Shown piece by piece: positions 60,640-64,000 of a stretch of DNA of 64,000 nucleotides. How positions within the stretch are numbered: the first letter of the stretch is position 1; every line of letters begins with the position of its first letter. The DNA comes from Pannonibacter sp051860505 (GTDB lineage Bacteria > Pseudomonadota > Alphaproteobacteria > Rhizobiales > Stappiaceae): assembly GCF_051860505.1 (NCBI RefSeq), contig NZ_JBHYDX010000003.1:124001-188000 (forward strand), in the 5' to 3' direction. The notes under the pieces are model-generated. The model did not search any database. It was not told the DNA's origin and saw only the letters and a list, made by a program, of their open reading frames with translations. Both the position numbers and the translations under genes were made by a program.

Positions 60640-61023
60640 ATGCAGGACCAGGCGCATTTCCCGACGCAGGATCCGTTTCGCACCGGTCTTGCCGGATGCT
60701 GCCCGCGCTGTGGCCAGGGGCGCCTGTTCAAGGGCTTTCTGGCGACACGACCAGCCTGTAGCAATTGCGGCCTTGATTTCGAGTTTGCCGACAGTGGCGA
60801 TGGCCCGGCGGTTTTCGTCATCATGCTGGTCGGCTTTGTTATCGTCGGCCTGGTGCTGTGGGTTGAACTGGCCTTCACGCCGCCGATCTGGCTGCATCTC
60901 GTTCTCTGGCTGCCACTGACAGTGATCCTGGCCCTGTCGATCCTGCGCCCCCTGAAGGGTCTGATGATTGCCCTGCAGTATCGCAACCGCGCCGCAGAAG
61001 GACGACTTGAGAGCGATGACTGA
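60640..61023 (+). CDS. DUF983 membrane protein
   Basis: A 127-aa protein with GGAGGAAG before the ATG. The N terminus has a zinc-ribbon-like pair of CxxC motifs (GCCPRCGQGRLF and PACSNCGLDF), followed by two membrane helices. It lies between ctaE and SURF1 and overlaps SURF1 by eight bases, so a function in oxidase assembly is inferred from context only. Confidence 0.9.
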   Translation: MQDQAHFPTQDPFRTGLAGCCPRCGQGRLFKGFLATRPACSNCGLDFEFADSGDGPAVFVIMLVGFVIVGLVLWVELAFTPPIWLHLVLWLPLTVILALSILRPLKGLMIALQYRNRAAEGRLESDD

Positions 61024-61816
61024 TCCGCAGGATGTGCGCGACGGCGACAACAACCGCCCGGTCTGGCGGCGTTTGCTTGTGCCTGGGGTTTTAGCTGTCG
61101 TTGGCCTCGCCATCCTGTTGCGGCTGGGCTTCTGGCAGGTTGACCGGCTCGCCTGGAAAGAAGACTTGATCCGCCAGGTTGAACAGAGCCTGACGCTGCC
61201 GGCCTCGCCGGCACCCGCACCGTCTGACTGGGCGGCGACCACAGCGCCGGGCGCGGATTATCGCAAGGTGGAGATCCGGGGGCGCTTCCTGCCCGGAGAG
61301 GTTTACTACTACAACGCCCTGACCAGCCCGAAAGGCCCCTATGGCGGCCCCGGCTACTTTGTCCATGCGCCGCTGCAAACAGCGGAGGGCTGGGTGGTGA
61401 TGGTCAATCGCGGCTTCGTTCCGGACCTGTATCTTGACCCGGCAAAACGCCCTGGCAGTGCCGCCCCAGAAGGGGAGATGACAGTCTCCGGCATTCTGCG
61501 CCAGGGCGAGGCGCCGAACGCGCTGACGCCCGCGCCTGATCTGTCCAAACGGATCTGGTTTGCCCGTGATCCGCAAGCCATGGCCAAGGGGCTCGAGGTA
61601 TCAGCGGCCGTCGCCCCTTATGTCATCGATGCGGATGCTGCAATGACGCCGCCATCGGGCCTGCCGCAGGCTGGCGAAACCGTAGTCCGTTTCAAGAACG
61701 ATCACCTCGGCTACGCCCTGACCTGGTTCGGCCTCGCCGCGACGCTGGCCGGCGTTTATCTCGCCTATGCCGTATCCGTCTTGCGAAGCGGAGGGAGCAA
61801 AAAGCCGGAGGCGTGA
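61016..61816 (+). CDS. SURF1 cytochrome oxidase assembly factor
   Basis: A 267-aa protein with an N-terminal and a C-terminal membrane helix and a periplasmic domain between. Family motifs are LGFWQVDRLAWKEDLI, GPYGGPGYFVHAPLQ, VMVNRGFVP and NDHLGYALTWFGLA. SURF1 helps insert haem a into subunit I. Its start overlaps DUF983. The last 21 bases of the gene are repeated exactly 200 bp downstream. The usual thrC-type neighbour is missing, and a repeat element follows. Confidence 0.95.
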   Translation: MTDPQDVRDGDNNRPVWRRLLVPGVLAVVGLAILLRLGFWQVDRLAWKEDLIRQVEQSLTLPASPAPAPSDWAATTAPGADYRKVEIRGRFLPGEVYYYNALTSPKGPYGGPGYFVHAPLQTAEGWVVMVNRGFVPDLYLDPAKRPGSAAPEGEMTVSGILRQGEAPNALTPAPDLSKRIWFARDPQAMAKGLEVSAAVAPYVIDADAAMTPPSGLPQAGETVVRFKNDHLGYALTWFGLAATLAGVYLAYAVSVLRSGGSKKPEA

Positions 61817-62017
61817 AGCCCCGGCCCCGATGGCCGACAAACTCTCCACGTCATCCCGGCCAAGCGAAGCGCTGAGCCGGGATCGGAGAGTCGAGGTCTT
61901 GATATTCCAAAGAGTTACATCTGAGAATGCTGGGCTCTCCGGTCCCGGGTCTTCGCTTCGCTGCGCCCGGGATGACGCGGGTGTGGTCGCTGCCAAAGCA
62001 AAAAGCCGGAGGCGTGA
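61797..62017 (-). repeat. Duplicated SURF1 3' end acting as minus-strand terminators, flanking a family B repeat
   Basis: AGCAAAAAGCCGGAGGCGTGA occurs at 61797-61817 (SURF1 end and stop) and at 61997-62017. Read on the minus strand each copy gives a G/C stem (CCGGGGGCT or CCGGGGCTT pairing with GCCTCCGG) followed by CTTTTTGCT, so both look like terminators for the convergent peroxiredoxin gene. Between them (61849-61978) is an inverted repeat starting CGTCATCCCGGC and ending CCCGGGATGACG. Confidence 0.85.
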
Positions 62018-62059
62018 GCCCCCGGCTGATCGTGAATTCTAGAAGTGGTTGACGTCGGA

Positions 62060-62545
62060 TCAAAGGGTCTCGAGCAGAGCGGCAGCGCCCGAGACGGTGG
62101 CCTGACCCGGAGCGTCCTCGACGTTCAGCTGGGTCACGACGCCGTCCTTGGCGATGAGGGCAAAGCGCTTCGAGCGGATGCCCATGCCGAAGCCGGTTGC
62201 ATCGAGTTCCAGCCCGAGGGCCTTGACGAAGTCGGCACTGCCATCGGCCAGGAACACGATCTTGTCGCCAGCCCCTGTTGCCTTCTTCCAGGCATCCATG
62301 ACGAACATGTCATTTACGGAGAGGACGGCGATGGTGTCGACACCCTTGGCCTTGAAGGCGTCGTGATGCTCGACGAAGCCCGGCAGGTGGTTCATGTGGC
62401 AGGTCGGGGTGAAAGCGCCCGGAACGCCGAACAGCACGACGGTCTTGCCTGCGAGAAGCTCGGCCGACTTCATTTCAACCGGGCCGTCAGCGCCGATGAC
62501 CTTGAATACGCCGTCCGGCAAACGGTCGCCAATAGTGATGCTCAT
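62060..62545 (-). CDS. 1-Cys peroxiredoxin (Prx5/AhpE-like)
   Basis: A 161-aa protein. The peroxidatic Cys49 lies in FGVPGAFTPTCHMNHLPGF, the Prx5 pattern, and it is the only Cys in the protein, so an external thiol such as glutathione must resolve it. It reduces hydrogen peroxide and organic hydroperoxides. ATG at 62545. It is convergent with SURF1 and followed on its strand by the duplicated terminators. Confidence 0.95.
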   Translation of the reverse strand: MSITIGDRLPDGVFKVIGADGPVEMKSAELLAGKTVVLFGVPGAFTPTCHMNHLPGFVEHHDAFKAKGVDTIAVLSVNDMFVMDAWKKATGAGDKIVFLADGSADFVKALGLELDATGFGMGIRSKRFALIAKDGVVTQLNVEDAPGQATVSGAAALLETL

Positions 62546-62689
62546 CGTGAAATCTCCGCGTCGGAAAACCTGTGCAGCCGCAGGACCATCGTCAGCCCGC
62601 CGCCCTCTTCGAGATAGAGTGCCGGAGCCGCCGCGTCGAGCCCTTGCTTAAGGTTTTATACGGATGCAGGAGCCCGGACGGCAGCCGGG

Positions 62690-63601
62690 TCAGCGCGGCC
62701 TTGCGGGATGGATTTCGGTGATTGCCCCTGTCGCGCGGTTGATGTCGAACCTCTGCTCGACGGCATGGCGTCCAGCAACAAGAACAAGCCGCAAGGGCAG
62801 CACGGCAAGGTCTTCGGGCAGGCCCCCGAGGGACAGCACCCAGTCGCCGGTCGCCTGCTTCCATTCCGGCTTGGTCCGCCGGGGCACGCCGAGAGACAGG
62901 TCCTGCGGGGCGGATGCGAAGATCTCGACGTCGTCAACATCCATGCCCGCCGGCACGGAGAGGCTGAGGTCCAGCTTTTCCTGCTTGCCATCCTTGCGCA
63001 GGAACAGGCGCGAGACGACCGCATCCGTGGCCTGCGCCGGCATTGGAACGTCGGCCCTTGCCCGGGCGATGGCCCGGTGACTGGTCCGGTCCTCGGCTTC
63101 CGTGGGATCCAGCGTCAACGACAGCCGCGCTGAGGCCGGTACACAGACGTCCTTGCAGTTGCCAAAAGCCAGATCGATCTCGAGTTGCACAGGGTCTTCC
63201 GGTCGTTCCGGACGCAGCGCTAGCGGCAGGACGATGCCGTTTTTGTAGACATTGGAAACGCTGAAGCCGTCGTCATACCTCTCCGGATAGGGGAACTGCA
63301 GCCGGGCGTCAGCGAGATTGCCGGAGGGCGCCAAGTCGACCTGCGGCGGAATGCCGGCTTCCCCGGCATTTTCCCAATAGGTGTGCCAGCCCGGATCGAG
63401 CACGAATTCGATGCCGGCGTCATAGCGGCCATCCGTGAGGGGACCGCTGGAGATCAGACGGACTGCGCCGCCCTCAAACCGCGACCAGCCGGATGTACCG
63501 CTGATTGCAGTGGGTGCAAACAGGATGAGCTGCGCCAGCGCAAGGGCCAGCACCGGTAAGGTCGGGAACGGAGGGAGGTGGAAGCGGTGCGATGTCTGCA
63601 T
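62690..63601 (-). CDS. DsbD N-terminal (alpha) domain-like exported protein
   Basis: About 303 aa from the ATG at 63601 (a TTG at 63631 is an alternative; ribosome site weak). A signal peptide (VLALALAQLILFAPTAIS) precedes an immunoglobulin-like DsbD-alpha/DsbC-corrector fold: GVRL-type sheet, LDPGWHTYWENAGEAGIPP, FPYPERYDDGF, and the Cys pair GNCKDVCVP. No membrane helices of the DsbD core follow, so this is a stand-alone periplasmic thiol protein likely working with a separate DsbD/CcdA. It is divergent from the YqgE gene. Confidence 0.85.
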   Translation of the reverse strand: MQTSHRFHLPPFPTLPVLALALAQLILFAPTAISGTSGWSRFEGGAVRLISSGPLTDGRYDAGIEFVLDPGWHTYWENAGEAGIPPQVDLAPSGNLADARLQFPYPERYDDGFSVSNVYKNGIVLPLALRPERPEDPVQLEIDLAFGNCKDVCVPASARLSLTLDPTEAEDRTSHRAIARARADVPMPAQATDAVVSRLFLRKDGKQEKLDLSLSVPAGMDVDDVEIFASAPQDLSLGVPRRTKPEWKQATGDWVLSLGGLPEDLAVLPLRLVLVAGRHAVEQRFDINRATGAITEIHPARPR

Positions 63602-63770
63602 GGGGATGCAATAGCTGATTTTCGCCGCCAAGTCGTGTTTCCGGTTGTCACGAACGGGTCATAAACACGTGAGCCCCGCACAAAGCCTGCCGCACCTGCG
63701 AACAATCCGTTAACAAAGTGAAATTCTGCGTCTAAGCTCTGATTCCGTATAACGGCCTCATGAGGAGATG

Positions 63771-64000
63771 ATGGCTCAAAGGCTACAAGAGGAGTGGCTG
63801 GACGGCAAATTCCTCATCGCCATGCCCAACATGGCCGATGGTCGCTTTGCCCACTCGGTGATTTATGTCTGCGCGCATTCGTCGGAAGGGGCAATGGGGC
63901 TTGTGCTCAACCAGCCCTCGCCGCATCTGTCGATCGCGGATCTGCTGCTGCAACTCAGCATTGTGCGGGAGGCGGAGGCGATCAACCTGTCGCCCCGGCT
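63771..64000 (+). CDS. YqgE/AlgH family protein (partial)
   Basis: The first 76 residues only; the gene runs off the window end. The sequence LDGKFLIAMPNMADGRFAHS and GAMGLVLNQP is the YqgE/AlgH (DUF179) start. Function unknown, sometimes linked to alginate regulation in Pseudomonas. GAGGAG lies just upstream; ATG at 63771 or the in-frame ATG at 63768. No premature stop is seen. Confidence 0.9.
   Translation, partial: MAQRLQEEWLDGKFLIAMPNMADGRFAHSVIYVCAHSSEGAMGLVLNQPSPHLSIADLLLQLSIVREAEAINLSPR

Overview
The window is high-GC, gene-dense chromosomal DNA from an alphaproteobacterium, most likely of the order Hyphomicrobiales (Rhizobiales). The evidence is a DUF4170-DUF374-waaA-lpxK-DUF2093 lipid A/KDO block, a Porin_2-type porin, an IalB-family protein, CoxF inside a cox operon, a stand-alone cheY-cheZ pair, groESL behind a perfect CIRCE element, and a MutL that carries its own endonuclease motif. 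A family-level placement (for example Stappiaceae) would be a guess. No phage, plasmid, transposase, CRISPR array, rRNA or tRNA was seen. The content is mostly core genome with small accessory additions.

Layout. 1-7.3 kb: a glutathione transferase, a LysR regulator divergent from a DUF1127 gene, a TipF-like membrane EAL protein, a membrane protein with repeat insertions, and an NtrC-like regulator lacking GAFTGA that is translationally coupled to a small lipocalin-like protein. 7.4-9.7 kb: groES-groEL with promoter, CIRCE and terminator. 9.7-13.3 kb: a DUF3422 protein and a FadR-type regulator followed by L-lactate dehydrogenase. 13.6-23.2 kb, mostly minus strand: xseA, a lipoprotein, lspA, ileS, a small protein behind an FNR/FixK box, an EamA transporter, ribF and a MaoC-like hydratase. 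23.4-33.3 kb: cheY-cheZ, a HAD phosphatase, mutL, a porin, rsmD, a pseudouridine synthase with long Arg/Gly-rich tails, and tadA. 33.4-42.4 kb: a patatin, a fluoroacetate-dehalogenase-like hydrolase, purD, a GNAT enzyme, two membrane diguanylate cyclases flanking ubiA, and a DUF6101-like gene. 42.5-50.6 kb: pmbA(tldE), an IMPase-family gene, the KDO/lipid A block, DUF2093, tldD and a HAD hydrolase. 50.6-54.5 kb: a class D beta-lactamase, a CPA2 cation/proton antiporter and an IalB protein. 55.1-61.8 kb: the aa3 cytochrome oxidase operon coxB-ctaD-ctaB-coxF-ctaG-ctaE-DUF983-SURF1. 62-64 kb: a 1-Cys peroxiredoxin, a DsbD alpha-domain protein and the start of a YqgE/AlgH gene.

Common threads. 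FNR/FixK boxes occur twice: a perfect one at class II spacing in front of an 87-aa protein, and a pair in the region between the IalB gene and the aa3 oxidase operon. Cyclic-di-GMP genes (two GGDEF proteins with intact I-sites, one degenerate EAL protein) and chemotaxis genes suggest a motile cell. Three genes (the EAL gene, groEL and SURF1) have their stop-codon-containing 3' end copied just downstream. Inverted intergenic repeats of two families punctuate gene borders. No obviously new multigene defence or mobile system was found. The least explained pieces are the GAFTGA-less regulator with its coupled partner, the Gly-X repeat insertion protein, the FNR-box small protein and the repeated 3' ends.
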